DNA of 33,642 nt from Rhodocyclales bacterium RIFCSPLOWO2_02_FULL_63_24 (GTDB taxonomy: Bacteria > Pseudomonadota > Gammaproteobacteria > Burkholderiales > Rhodocyclaceae), in NCBI GenBank assembly GCA_001828935.1, contig MHZX01000010.1:1-33642 (forward strand), read 5' to 3'. This document shows, one piece after another, positions 24,114-33,037 of the stretch. The first letter of the stretch is position 1. Every line of letters starts with the position of its first letter. The notes under the pieces are model-generated. The model was not told the DNA's origin and did no database searches. It worked only from the letters and a program-made list of their open reading frames with translations. The translations under genes and the position numbers were made by a program.

Positions 24114-25717
24114 ACGCTTCCGCCGATGCGCCCTTGACGCCGCGCCAACGCCAGATTCTGGGGTTGTTGCGGGCGGGGAAAGTCAACAAGGAGATTGCCC
24201 AGGAACTGGGCATCGGCCTGGGCACGGTCAAGCAGCACGTCGTCGCCCTGTTCAAGAAGCTCAAGGTGCGCAATCGTGCCATGGCGGTGACCCACGGCAT
24301 GGAGGTTCGCGCGACCGCGCCTCGATTGACCGGCGACGGACTGCTGGAACGGCGCCCCTGTATCGTGCTGAGCGTGGCGCTGCCCGACTCGGCGCCTGCC
24401 AGCGCCGGCCGGCTGCTGCACCAAACCCTGGCCGCGTACGCCTTCGACCACGACGCCCTGTTTCTGGCACGCAGGGGAAACGCCGGCGACCTGATCTTCG
24501 GCGTCCAGCGCCCGCGCGAACACGATCTGTTTCTGGTGCTGCGCGCCGCCCACATGGTGTATCACGCACTCGCCAACGACGACGCGCTGGCAACGGCCCT
24601 TCACGGCGGCCTGACGGCGGGGATGGTCATTGCCAGCATGAACCGGCATGGCGGCTGGTCCGGCGAGGCCATTGCCAGCCCGGCCATCGCCCAGGCGCGC
24701 GAACTGGCGCACGCGGCGCAGCCCGGCAGGCTCGCGCTGGGTTCCTCCGCGGCAGATCTGCTTCTGGCACTGAGCCCATGTGCCCCGCCGCCGGCCGCGC
24801 CCGAGTTCTTCGCGTTCCAGGCGCTCGACAGATTTCCCTGGAATGCCGGGTACGAACAACAAGCACCCATCGGACGGGAGTTCGAACTGGGGCACCTCGA
24901 TGCACTGCTGGAATCGACGACCAAGGGCGAACGCCGTCTGGTCTGCATCGAGGGCGAGACCGGTATGGGGAAATCCCGTCTTTGCCGTTACGTTGCGGCG
25001 CGCTGCGCCCAACAGGGTGGTTGCGCCCGCCACTTTATCTGCGCGCCGGGCGACAATGGTGCCCTCGTATACGCATTGCCCGCAGGACAGCCGGCCACCA
25101 GCGAAGACATACTGGCAGCGCTGAAGGCAACGACAACAGCGCGGCCTGAGGCGGTCATCGTCGACGACGGTCACCTGCTGACAAAAGATGTCCTGACGGA
25201 GATCGCCCGACAAGCCGCCGACGCCGTGGGACGATTAGTCCTCGTCGCAGGCCGTCGCTTTGCGGAAAAAAAGATCGCCACGGCAGACGAAACCTTGCGG
25301 CTCAGTCGCCTCTCCCAAAGCGCAACCGAACAACTGGTGGCGCGAACCCTCGGGCTAAGCGATGCATCGCCTCTCGTGGCGAAGCTGTCGCGGGACGCTG
25401 CCGGCGTTCCGCTCTTCGCCATTCAGCTTGCGTGCCAACGCGAACGGGGGCGGTTGCCCCTGCCGCTGCGCTTCGTCATCGGTGCCCGCATGGACAGCCT
25501 CGGCCTCGACCACGTGCTGCTACGCTGCGTCGCCCGACAATCGTCGCCGCCGAGTTTGGACGAACTGGCGGCGACGATGGATACCTCCATCGCCGCCGTG
25601 AAAACAGCCACGGCGCTGGCCATCGCCAGCGGCGTACTCCACCGCGATGACGAGAACCGCTTCAGCTTCACGCATCCCTTGTTGCGCCAGGCTGTCATTG
25701 AGGCTCAGGTGGAGTAA
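24092..25717 (+). CDS. LuxR-type HTH regulator with cyclase-like and P-loop ATPase domains
   Basis: A 541-aa protein. Residues 14-66 are a LuxR/GerE HTH (LTPRQRQILGLLRAG, NKEIAQELGIGLGTVKQHV). Residues about 88-235 resemble a class III nucleotide cyclase (LHGGLTAGMVIAS, GEAIASPAIAQARELAHAAQPGRLALGS) but lack the FxDxxGFT metal site, so it is probably non-catalytic. Residues 265-540 form an AAA/STAND-type ATPase with P-loop GETGMGKS (288-295) and Walker B VIVDDGH (355-361). In MalT/LAL regulators the HTH is C-terminal; here it is at the N-terminus. It is embedded in the secretion operon, overlapping the outer-membrane gene and 3 bases before the ABC gene, so it probably controls this locus. 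Confidence 0.85.
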   Translation: MHKPSAVDASADAPLTPRQRQILGLLRAGKVNKEIAQELGIGLGTVKQHVVALFKKLKVRNRAMAVTHGMEVRATAPRLTGDGLLERRPCIVLSVALPDSAPASAGRLLHQTLAAYAFDHDALFLARRGNAGDLIFGVQRPREHDLFLVLRAAHMVYHALANDDALATALHGGLTAGMVIASMNRHGGWSGEAIASPAIAQARELAHAAQPGRLALGSSAADLLLALSPCAPPPAAPEFFAFQALDRFPWNAGYEQQAPIGREFELGHLDALLESTTKGERRLVCIEGETGMGKSRLCRYVAARCAQQGGCARHFICAPGDNGALVYALPAGQPATSEDILAALKATTTARPEAVIVDDGHLLTKDVLTEIARQAADAVGRLVLVAGRRFAEKKIATADETLRLSRLSQSATEQLVARTLGLSDASPLVAKLSRDAAGVPLFAIQLACQRERGRLPLPLRFVIGARMDSLGLDHVLLRCVARQSSPPSLDELAATMDTSIAAVKTATALAIASGVLHRDDENRFSFTHPLLRQAVIEAQVE

Positions 25718-25720
25718 AGC

Positions 25721-28700
25721 ATGCCATCGTTCCTCAAAGCACTGTCATCTTTCGAGCCCAATGCGCGGTCGCTCGGCCATCCGCTGCGGGACATCTTCCG
25801 CTCGCCCGACCTGCGGCGCGTGCTGCCTGGACTGACGCTGGCCGCGCTGCTCTACAACATCCTCGGCCTGGCGCTACCGATGGCCATTCTGCAGATCATG
25901 GACCGGGTGGTGGTCAATCAATCCATGGAGACCCTGGTCCTGATCGTGCTCGGTGTATTCGCCGGACTGGTCCTCGAAGAGTTGTTGCGCGCCGTCAATG
26001 GCTCTGTCACCAGTTGGCTGGGAGCGCGCTTCGAACACGCCGCCAGCGTCAGCGCCCTGTCCCGGCTGATGCGCGTGCCATTGCGCCATCTCCAGCGCGA
26101 AGAGCCTGGCGCGTACGCCGAACGCATCGGCGCCGCCGGGCATGTCGCGGAGTTCTACTCGGGCCAGGCGCTGCTGGTGCTCTTTGATCTACCGTTCGCG
26201 CTGATCTTTCTCGCCATGATCTACGTCATCGGCGACTGGGTGGTGCTGGTGCCGCTCGCGCTGCTGATCATCTTCGCCTACGTCATAGCTCGCTTTGGCG
26301 ATTGGCTGAAAGAGCAGGTGGACCAACGTCACCTCATGGACGACCGACGCACCAACTTCCTCATTGAAGTACTCTCCGGCCTCCACTCGGTGAAGACATT
26401 GACGATGGAAGCCCTGATGGAGCGGCGTTACGAGCGCTTGGAGGCCGCCAACGCCGAAATGGGAGAAAGGCTCGCCTACGGCAGCGCGATGGCCGCCACC
26501 ACTGGCTTGCTGTTTTCCCAGGTCATGGTCGTGGGTGTCGTTTTTGCCGGCGCCTGGGGCGTGTTCTCCGGCGCGATGACCCCGGGCGGACTGGCCGCCT
26601 GCATGATGCTGGCGGTACGCGCCCTGCAGCCCCTGCGCCGCAGCCTGACCGTCTGGCTACGCTACCAGGCGTTCGTCGCGGCCAAGGCCCGGCTCAAGGA
26701 GATTGCCGACATGCCCTGTGTCGACGATCGGGACAAACCGCCGCTGCCGCCGGTGCGCAATGCAATCGACCTGCGGGGAGTGACCCTCGGCCGCGAGGGC
26801 GCCGTCCCGTTCTTCCGCGACGTCTCGTTGCACGTAAAGGCCGGCGAGTGCCTGGCGATTCGGGGCGACAGCGGCAGCGGTAAGAGCAGCCTGCTGTCGC
26901 TAATGAACGGCCTGGAGCAAGCTGAGTCGGGGGTGGTACAGGCCGATGGCCGCCGTCTGGATGAATTCAATGCCGACAGCGTGCAGCGGCAGATCGCTCT
27001 GCTGCCGCAGACCGGCACCATCATCAGTGGCACGATACTGGAAAACATGACCATGTTCGACGACCGCCTGAATCAGGTGGTCATCGATATCGCCCATCAG
27101 ATGGGGCTCGACCGCATCGTCGCGGGCATGAAACTCGGCTACGAAACGCGGCTGGGCGACAGCAATGCCGAAACACTTCCAGCCGGCGTGCGCCAGCTGA
27201 TATCCATCGTGCGTGCGCTCGCGCACGACCCCAGCGTGATCCTGTTCGACGAAGCCAATATCTCGCTCGACATGAGCGCCGACCAATTGTTGCGCGACTA
27301 CCTGGCGCAGCGCAAGGGCAGCTGCACCCTGGTTCTCGTGACCCATCGCCCGTCCCTGCTATCCCTTGCCGACAGGGTGCTGACGCTGTCGTCCGGCCAC
27401 CTGGTCGACAGCGGTACCATGATACCCAAAACGATTACCGCCACCGGTGCCGCGCCGGTTCCGCCTGAACGGCCGCAACACGTCGACGAATTGGCCAACA
27501 TCATTCGCGAGCATTACGTCGAGGAATCCGATTTCTCCAGGTGCCTGCCGCCGCTGCTGGAAGCCTTGCACTGGTCGGGCCGCGGCCGCGAACTGGCAGA
27601 AGCGATGCCCCATATGCTGAACACGCTCGACCTCTCGGGCCTGTGCAACGTGATGGCCAATCTCGAGTTGCTGCCCCGCCATTTCCGCACCAGTCTGGCC
27701 AGGCTCGACGGTCGCCTGATGCCTTGCCTGTTCATTCCTGCCACGCAACCGGCCAAGGTAGTCCTGGAGCGGCTAGCCGACGGCCGCTTGCGCTGCTTCG
27801 ACGGCGGCAGCGGTGAGGGGATGCTGGAGGCGACGGCCGAAGTGGGCGAAGTCTATGTTTTCCGCCCACCGGAGCCGCCCGCTGGTCGAGGGCGTGGCCA
27901 AGGTTCGTGGTTCGGCAACCTGGCATTGCGTTTTCGTCGCCATATTTTGCTTGCCTTCATGCTGACCGTGTTCGGTACCTGGCTCGACCTCGCGGCACCA
28001 CTGTTCGTCAAGACGATGTATGACCATGTGCTGCCGAGCGGCGACATTCCGATGCAAAGTTATCTGCTGCTCGGCGTCGCCATCGCGCTGACGCTCGGCT
28101 TCCTGCTGCGCCGCCTCAAGAGCCGGGTTATCGCCCATATCGGCGGGCGCACGGAGTACATCCTCGGCACCAGCGTTTTTCGCCGCGTCATCGGCTTGCC
28201 TGCCGCATCGACCGAGCGCGCCTCGGTCAACCGCCAAGTCGGTCGGCTGCGCAACTTCGAAAGCCTGCGCGACTTTTTCGTCGGTCCGCTGACCATCATT
28301 GCCTTCGAGCTTCCGGCCAACCTCATTATCGTCGCCACCGTCGCCGTCCTCAATCCCAAGGCGCTGCTCGCGATTGCCGGCGCGGCGCTCGTCTATGCCC
28401 TCCTGGCCAAGGGAACGCGCCATATCAGCGAGCGCTTGGTGGCCCAAACGACACAGGCCTCCGTCGCCCGTTGGGAATTCCTCAACGAGACCATCACACA
28501 GATGCGTCTCGTCCGTGGCGCCGGTTGCCGCGACATATGGCTGGAGCGTTATCGCGAACTCAGCGGCAAGGCCGTCATGGCCCACTACCGCAACCAGCAA
28601 ACCCACACCCGCATCAACGGTAGCGCCCAATTGATCAACGCGGTCACCGGCCTGGCGACGATGGCGATTTCGGCAGTCGCCACGATTCAGGGCGAACTCA

Positions 28701-29596
28701 GCAGCGGAGCGATGATCGCCACCATGATGCTGGTCTGGCGCATCATCGGGCCGATGCAGAACCTGTTTCTCGCCGCCACCTCGATGGCCCGCATTCGGAC
28801 CAGCGTGCAGCAGATCGAGAACCTGATGCATCTGCCCGGCGAACGCGACGGCGGCGTGCACCAGACTCTGCGTCCGCCCTTCCAGGGCGCCTTGAATTTC
28901 TCGCGCGTGTCCTTCCGCTACGACAATGAAGCCGATCCGGCACTGCTCGGCGTCAGCTTTGCCGTTGCGCCAGGCCAGCTGGTGGCCATCACCGGTCCCA
29001 ACGGTTCGGGCAAGTCCACGCTGCTCAAGCTCGTCGCGCGCACTTTCGTTCCACAGGCAGGCACCCTGCACCTCGACAACCTCGACATACGCCAGTTGCC
29101 GGTCGCCGACCTGCGTGCGCGCCTGAGCTACATGCCGCAGAACTGCGACCTGTTCTACGGCACGGTGACCCAGAACCTGCGCCTGGCTCATCCATCCGCC
29201 ACCGCGGCCGAAATCCGCTGGGCAATCGACATGGCAGGACTCAGCGCCGACATCGCCGCGTTGCCGCAGGGACTGGAAACGCGCATCTCCAACAGCCGCT
29301 CGGAGCAGATGCCGAACGGCTTCCGCCAGCGCCTGACCTTGGCCCGTGCAGTACTCAAACCCGCCGCCGTGGTGATGCTCGACGAGCCCGGTAACGGCCT
29401 CGACGATGCCGGCGAAGAGGCGCTGCTGCGTTGTATCGAATGGCTGCGCGGCCGCTGCACGCTGCTGATGGTCTCGCACCGGCCCAGCCACATGCGCCTG
29501 GCGGATATCGTCATCTACATGGAGCATGGCACCGTCGCGGCCATCGGCCCATTCGACCGCATCAAGGACAAGCTCATGTCGGAAACACGCAAATGA
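25721..29596 (+). CDS. Fused tandem type I secretion ABC transporter (two TMD-NBD units in one chain)
   Basis: A 1291-aa protein. Unit 1 has a six-helix exporter domain (about 30-335) and an ATPase: Walker A GDSGSGKSS 382-390, signature LPAGV 486-490, Walker B ILFDE ending at Glu511, switch His542. Residues about 600-710 form a C39-like domain without evident catalytic Cys/His (LPPLLEALHWSGRG, LLPRHFRTSLARL), as in RTX exporters. Unit 2 follows: TMD about 725-1010, Walker A GPNGSGKST 1092-1100, signature MPNGF 1197-1201, Walker B Glu1222, His1253. Both signatures depart from LSGGQ, yet both sites keep Walker B Glu and switch His. Type I exporters are usually homodimers of about 550-720 aa, so this is a covalent heterodimer. 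GGAG precedes the ATG. Confidence 0.93.
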   Translation: MPSFLKALSSFEPNARSLGHPLRDIFRSPDLRRVLPGLTLAALLYNILGLALPMAILQIMDRVVVNQSMETLVLIVLGVFAGLVLEELLRAVNGSVTSWLGARFEHAASVSALSRLMRVPLRHLQREEPGAYAERIGAAGHVAEFYSGQALLVLFDLPFALIFLAMIYVIGDWVVLVPLALLIIFAYVIARFGDWLKEQVDQRHLMDDRRTNFLIEVLSGLHSVKTLTMEALMERRYERLEAANAEMGERLAYGSAMAATTGLLFSQVMVVGVVFAGAWGVFSGAMTPGGLAACMMLAVRALQPLRRSLTVWLRYQAFVAAKARLKEIADMPCVDDRDKPPLPPVRNAIDLRGVTLGREGAVPFFRDVSLHVKAGECLAIRGDSGSGKSSLLSLMNGLEQAESGVVQADGRRLDEFNADSVQRQIALLPQTGTIISGTILENMTMFDDRLNQVVIDIAHQMGLDRIVAGMKLGYETRLGDSNAETLPAGVRQLISIVRALAHDPSVILFDEANISLDMSADQLLRDYLAQRKGSCTLVLVTHRPSLLSLADRVLTLSSGHLVDSGTMIPKTITATGAAPVPPERPQHVDELANIIREHYVEESDFSRCLPPLLEALHWSGRGRELAEAMPHMLNTLDLSGLCNVMANLELLPRHFRTSLARLDGRLMPCLFIPATQPAKVVLERLADGRLRCFDGGSGEGMLEATAEVGEVYVFRPPEPPAGRGRGQGSWFGNLALRFRRHILLAFMLTVFGTWLDLAAPLFVKTMYDHVLPSGDIPMQSYLLLGVAIALTLGFLLRRLKSRVIAHIGGRTEYILGTSVFRRVIGLPAASTERASVNRQVGRLRNFESLRDFFVGPLTIIAFELPANLIIVATVAVLNPKALLAIAGAALVYALLAKGTRHISERLVAQTTQASVARWEFLNETITQMRLVRGAGCRDIWLERYRELSGKAVMAHYRNQQTHTRINGSAQLINAVTGLATMAISAVATIQGELSSGAMIATMMLVWRIIGPMQNLFLAATSMARIRTSVQQIENLMHLPGERDGGVHQTLRPPFQGALNFSRVSFRYDNEADPALLGVSFAVAPGQLVAITGPNGSGKSTLLKLVARTFVPQAGTLHLDNLDIRQLPVADLRARLSYMPQNCDLFYGTVTQNLRLAHPSATAAEIRWAIDMAGLSADIAALPQGLETRISNSRSEQMPNGFRQRLTLARAVLKPAAVVMLDEPGNGLDDAGEEALLRCIEWLRGRCTLLMVSHRPSHMRLADIVIYMEHGTVAAIGPFDRIKDKLMSETRK

Positions 29597-30957
29597 TCTT
29601 CAACCCAAGCAAGAAATGCCCATCCGCCGCTCCAGACAAGCTTGCCCTCGGAAGCCGCGAGCGCAACCTGTTGTCTGAAACCGTCCAGATCGAGGAAGAA
29701 CTGCTACCTACCTTCGTGCGTCCCATGCTGGGGATGGCTGCGGCAGCAGTGATCGCCTTCCTGGCATGGGCCAGCATGACCCACATCAACGAAGTGGCGC
29801 GGGCGCAAGGAGAACTGGTTCCGGCCGGCAAGATCAAGGTCGTCCAGCATCTGGACGGCGGCGTTGTCGCCGAAATTCCCGTCGAGGAACGCATGCTGGT
29901 CGAGGAAGGCCAGATTCTCCTGCGCATCGACGGTAGTCAGGCGCTCGCCGACCTGCGCCAGATGGAAGCGCGGCAGGTGGCCTTGAAGCTGCGCGCCGAG
30001 AGACTCAGCGCCTTTGCCGAGGACCGCGAACCCAACCTCGTCCCCCTGGCCGGCGAACACCTCGACCTGCTGGCGGATCAACTGGATATCTATCGCCAAC
30101 AGATCACCACTCGCAATTCCACGCTGTCCATCCTCGATCACCAAATTGATCAGCGCATGCGCCGCCTGTCGCAACAGGAGAAATCCCTCGGCGCCGCCCG
30201 CGAGCATCAAGGCCTGACTGGAGAACTCTCGCAAATGCGCGAAGACCTGGCGGCGCGCCGTCTCGTCAACCGCACCGTGCTGTTGGAAACGCGCCGTGCC
30301 AAGGTGACGGCGGACGGCGAAGTGGCGCGCCTGATCGACGAAACGGCTGTCAATAAGCAGGAACTTGCCGAGGTCAGGAGCCGCCGCGCCGATACCGCCA
30401 ACCAGTTGCGGCGCGACGCGCTCAACGAACTCGGCACGGTGCGCGCCGAAATGGCCGAGATTGAGGAAACCATCCAGCGCCTGCAGGCACGGGTGGACCG
30501 GCTAATCATCCGCGCGCCCTACCATGGCTATGTGCAGGAGTTGAAGGTGCAAACCGTCGGCCAGGTCATCCAGCCAGGCGCGCTGCTGATGCAGGTCGTT
30601 CCCGACAAGACGCCTCTGGAGGCCGAAATCCGCATTCTGCCGAAGGACGTCGGCCACGTCCGCGTCGGGCAAAGCGTGAATCTGCGAATCACCAGTTACG
30701 ACTACACCCGCTTCGGCTACGCAACCGGCAAGCTCAAACGCATTTCGGCGTCCAGTATCGCCAGCGAGGACAACAAACCCTACTACCGCGGTTGGGTGAG
30801 TCTGGACAATCCATACGTCGGCAACACCCCAGGACGCAACATGCTGCAGGCCGGCATGAGCCTGGAGGCCGATATCGTGGCGGGCGAAAAAACGCTCATC
30901 GCCTATCTCGCCAAGCCAATCATCGACGTTATTTCGCGCTCCTTTCAAGAGCGCTGA
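29593..30957 (+). CDS. HlyD-family periplasmic adaptor of the type I secretion system
   Basis: A 454-aa membrane-fusion protein with one N-terminal transmembrane helix (residues 44-61), a lipoyl half (VVQHLDGGVVAEIPVEERMLVEEGQILLRID), a long helical hairpin (about 125-345) and the second lipoyl half with RAPYHGYVQELKVQTVGQVIQPG. The C-terminal beta domain (EAEIRILPKDVGHVRVGQSVNLRI, then GMSLEADIVAGEKTLIAYLAKPI) is typical of HlyD/LapC/PrtE. It starts in an ATGA overlap with the ABC gene and has no strong ribosome-binding site of its own, so it is translationally coupled. It bridges the ABC exporter and the outer-membrane channel encoded at 21939. Confidence 0.95.
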   Translation: MIFNPSKKCPSAAPDKLALGSRERNLLSETVQIEEELLPTFVRPMLGMAAAAVIAFLAWASMTHINEVARAQGELVPAGKIKVVQHLDGGVVAEIPVEERMLVEEGQILLRIDGSQALADLRQMEARQVALKLRAERLSAFAEDREPNLVPLAGEHLDLLADQLDIYRQQITTRNSTLSILDHQIDQRMRRLSQQEKSLGAAREHQGLTGELSQMREDLAARRLVNRTVLLETRRAKVTADGEVARLIDETAVNKQELAEVRSRRADTANQLRRDALNELGTVRAEMAEIEETIQRLQARVDRLIIRAPYHGYVQELKVQTVGQVIQPGALLMQVVPDKTPLEAEIRILPKDVGHVRVGQSVNLRITSYDYTRFGYATGKLKRISASSIASEDNKPYYRGWVSLDNPYVGNTPGRNMLQAGMSLEADIVAGEKTLIAYLAKPIIDVISRSFQER

Positions 30958-30968
30958 GAGGAACCACC

Positions 30969-31040
30969 ATGGGCGTAATCAGGAAAATCCTCTTCCGTGG
31001 CAACATCCTGGGCAAACCTCGCCACCGCAACCTAGAATAG
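30969..31040 (+). CDS. Possible 23-aa basic peptide before the glycosyltransferase gene
   Basis: ATG at 30969 with GAGAGG 7 bases upstream opens a 23-codon frame rich in Arg/Lys (MGVIRKILFRGNILGK...). It ends 8 bases before the glycosyltransferase start, which has no clear ribosome-binding site of its own. It could be a leader that couples translation, or a decayed gene end; no family is recognised. Confidence 0.35.
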   Translation: MGVIRKILFRGNILGKPRHRNLE

Positions 31041-31048
31041 TTTCACCG

Positions 31049-32776
31049 ATGGAAAAGATTTTTGTTGCAATTGCCAGCTACCGTGACCCTGAGTGTCAGT
31101 GGACAGTCAAGGATTTATTTGCAGCGGCCACTTTTCCTGATCGGGTCTTCGTTGGGATTTGTTGGCAGTTTGACTCGGCCCGCGATCAGGATTGTTTCGC
31201 CGTTCCTTACCCGAGGCCCGAACAAGTCCGCGTGATCGATGTAACTTTGCAGGAAACACGCGGCGCTTGCTGGGCGAAGTCAAGAGCGCTTTCTCTCATC
31301 GAGGACGAAAACTATATCCTTCTGATCGACTCCCATATGCGGTTCGCCAAGGGATGGGATGTCGAGATGATCGAAACGCTCTTCAGAACAGGAAATTCAC
31401 GAGCGTTTCTCTCAACCTACCCAGCGGGGTATGAGCCGCCGGATAAACGTCGATTCAGTACGCCGCGACTGGCCCCGGTGAAATTCTTTGACCGGGTGAT
31501 GTCTCAAAATTCGGTTTTGCTTGAAATGCCCAGGCCCCTTGAATCCTATTTAGTTGCTGGCGGTTATTTGTTCGGGCACCGTGAAATGTTCGAGCAAGTC
31601 CGTTACGATCCTCACATATATTTCATAGGGGAAGAAATCACCCATGCGGCACGCTATTTCACGCATGGATGGGATGGCTACACACCAGACAAGTGCTTGA
31701 TTCACCACTACTATTCAAGAAAATCATCAACCAAGCACTGGGAGGATGAAAAGGATAATTGGACGAAACTCAACAAAGCGTCTTACAAGAGAGTTCGGCA
31801 CCTCCTCGGTATTGAGCGTACTACCGACGTCGATGCCCTCACTGCTATTGAATCCTATGGACTAGGCGACGCTAGGTCGCTGACAGAATTTCAGGCAGTC
31901 ATAGGGGTTAATTTCAATGCACAGCTTATTGACAGAAAACGCTATGAGTCCATTGCGAGCACCGAGGCGGCGTTAGCCAATCCGATTCCCCCAGTCTCCG
32001 CCCATGAAATGGCCATATTGGGCGTCTACGCTTGCCGACATGGTCATCTTCTGTTACCGAAGCGCGATGCGTATATCGGGAAATCACTAATAAAATATGG
32101 CGAATGGACCGATGGGTTGAATCAGCTATGCGGCAATTTGTTTTCTTCCGGAGATACAGTTGTCGAGATCGGTGCCGGGTTCGGTGCCCGGACGCTTCCG
32201 TTTGCGCGTCTGGTCGGCGGCGAGGGAACGGTCATTGCCGTCGAACAGTCGCGTCGCTTGGTCGATCTTCTTCACGCCAACATCGCCCTGAATTCATTTG
32301 ACAATGTGAGGGTGATTCATGCCCGGGCGGGCAGTCTTCCCGGTGCTGTCGAGATAACTGAGCCAATGTTCGATTCCGACGAAAACTTCGGCATCGTGTC
32401 TCACCGTAAAGCGAAGGCCCCCCTTAAGCCCTATGTTTTAGAGATTCCACTGGATCATCAAAACTGGGGACAGATCAATTTTCTGTTCATCGACACGCCT
32501 GGCGGCGTTAGCGAAGTTTTGCATGGCGCTGGGCGCCTAATCGCAACCCATAGGCCAACTATCGTTGCAAATGCGGACAATGCCGCGGATGCTGAAACGG
32601 CAACGGAATATCTGCGCACGCATGATTATCTACTCTGGAAGTATTCCTGCCCATTTTTCACCCTGGAAAACTATTTCCGCAGCAAAGAAAATATTTTTGG
32701 GGGATTGCGCAGCAATTGCATCGTGGCTGTTCCAGATAATCGGGATTTGTCTGCTTTTGCAGCCATCCGGTTGTGA
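31049..32776 (+). CDS. GT60-like GlcNAc-transferase fused to an FkbM-type methyltransferase
   Basis: A 575-aa cytoplasmic protein. Residues 1-260 match the GlcNAc-transferase family related to eukaryotic Skp1 hydroxyproline GlcNAc-transferase: MEKIFVAIASYRDPE, TRGACWAKSRAL, the metal-binding LLIDSHMRF (Asp94-Ser-His96), GGYLFGHREMFEQV and YFIGEEITHAARYFTHGWDGYTP. Residues about 335-575 look like a SAM-dependent FkbM domain (VVEIGAGFGARTLPFA at 371-386, FIDTPGGVSEVLHGAGRLI, then TIVANADNA). It likely adds a sugar to a protein and methylates the sugar. The region is visibly richer in A+T than its neighbours, suggesting separate acquisition. It stands between the exporter and a Thr/Pro-rich candidate substrate. 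Confidence 0.82.
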   Translation: MEKIFVAIASYRDPECQWTVKDLFAAATFPDRVFVGICWQFDSARDQDCFAVPYPRPEQVRVIDVTLQETRGACWAKSRALSLIEDENYILLIDSHMRFAKGWDVEMIETLFRTGNSRAFLSTYPAGYEPPDKRRFSTPRLAPVKFFDRVMSQNSVLLEMPRPLESYLVAGGYLFGHREMFEQVRYDPHIYFIGEEITHAARYFTHGWDGYTPDKCLIHHYYSRKSSTKHWEDEKDNWTKLNKASYKRVRHLLGIERTTDVDALTAIESYGLGDARSLTEFQAVIGVNFNAQLIDRKRYESIASTEAALANPIPPVSAHEMAILGVYACRHGHLLLPKRDAYIGKSLIKYGEWTDGLNQLCGNLFSSGDTVVEIGAGFGARTLPFARLVGGEGTVIAVEQSRRLVDLLHANIALNSFDNVRVIHARAGSLPGAVEITEPMFDSDENFGIVSHRKAKAPLKPYVLEIPLDHQNWGQINFLFIDTPGGVSEVLHGAGRLIATHRPTIVANADNAADAETATEYLRTHDYLLWKYSCPFFTLENYFRSKENIFGGLRSNCIVAVPDNRDLSAFAAIRL

Positions 32777-32942
32777 GTCCGTGGAACATTAGCCGCCGCG
32801 GCCGGCCGTTGTTCCAACTCGCTACGATTTGATCCAGGTTCCCCTGGAATTCATAACGGCCATTCTCCTGTAACGACCCGCGGCCCGCCCGCTCCGGCAA
32901 GTTCGCAGAACCTCCCTTTGGCAAGCGAGGTGGGTGATTTCC

Positions 32943-32954
32943 GTCGACGTCGAC
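32943..32954. promoter_or_regulatory. 12-bp perfect palindrome GTCGACGTCGAC
   Basis: A self-complementary 12-mer in the 261-base gap between the glycosyltransferase gene and the repeat protein. It could be an operator, but chance is possible in GC-rich DNA. Confidence 0.2.
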
Positions 32955-32993
32955 CGCCTATAACCTCTGGCCGTCTGGTGGCACGGTGGCCAA

Positions 32994-33010
32994 GTCACTA
33001 AGATAGTGAC
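32994..33010. promoter_or_regulatory. Inverted repeat GTCACTA-aga-TAGTGAC upstream of the repeat-protein gene
   Basis: A perfect 7-bp dyad with a 3-base spacer, directly followed by an AT-rich TAAAATATATTT stretch that could be a -10 region, 28 bases before the ATG at 33038. Its position suggests an operator for the large protein gene. It may alternatively be a short hairpin in the leader mRNA. Confidence 0.4.
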
Positions 33011-33037
33011 ACCTAAAATATATTTACATGAACCAGA

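Noticed and set aside
23297-25213. 638-codon open frame on the - strand
   Set aside because: Antisense to the channel and regulator genes; no recognisable domain and low-complexity Arg/Ala/Ser composition.
27773-29527. 584-codon open frame on the - strand
   Set aside because: It lies wholly opposite the second half of the ABC exporter, whose motifs are unambiguous; His/Gly/Gln-rich composition is typical of antisense frames in GC-rich genes.
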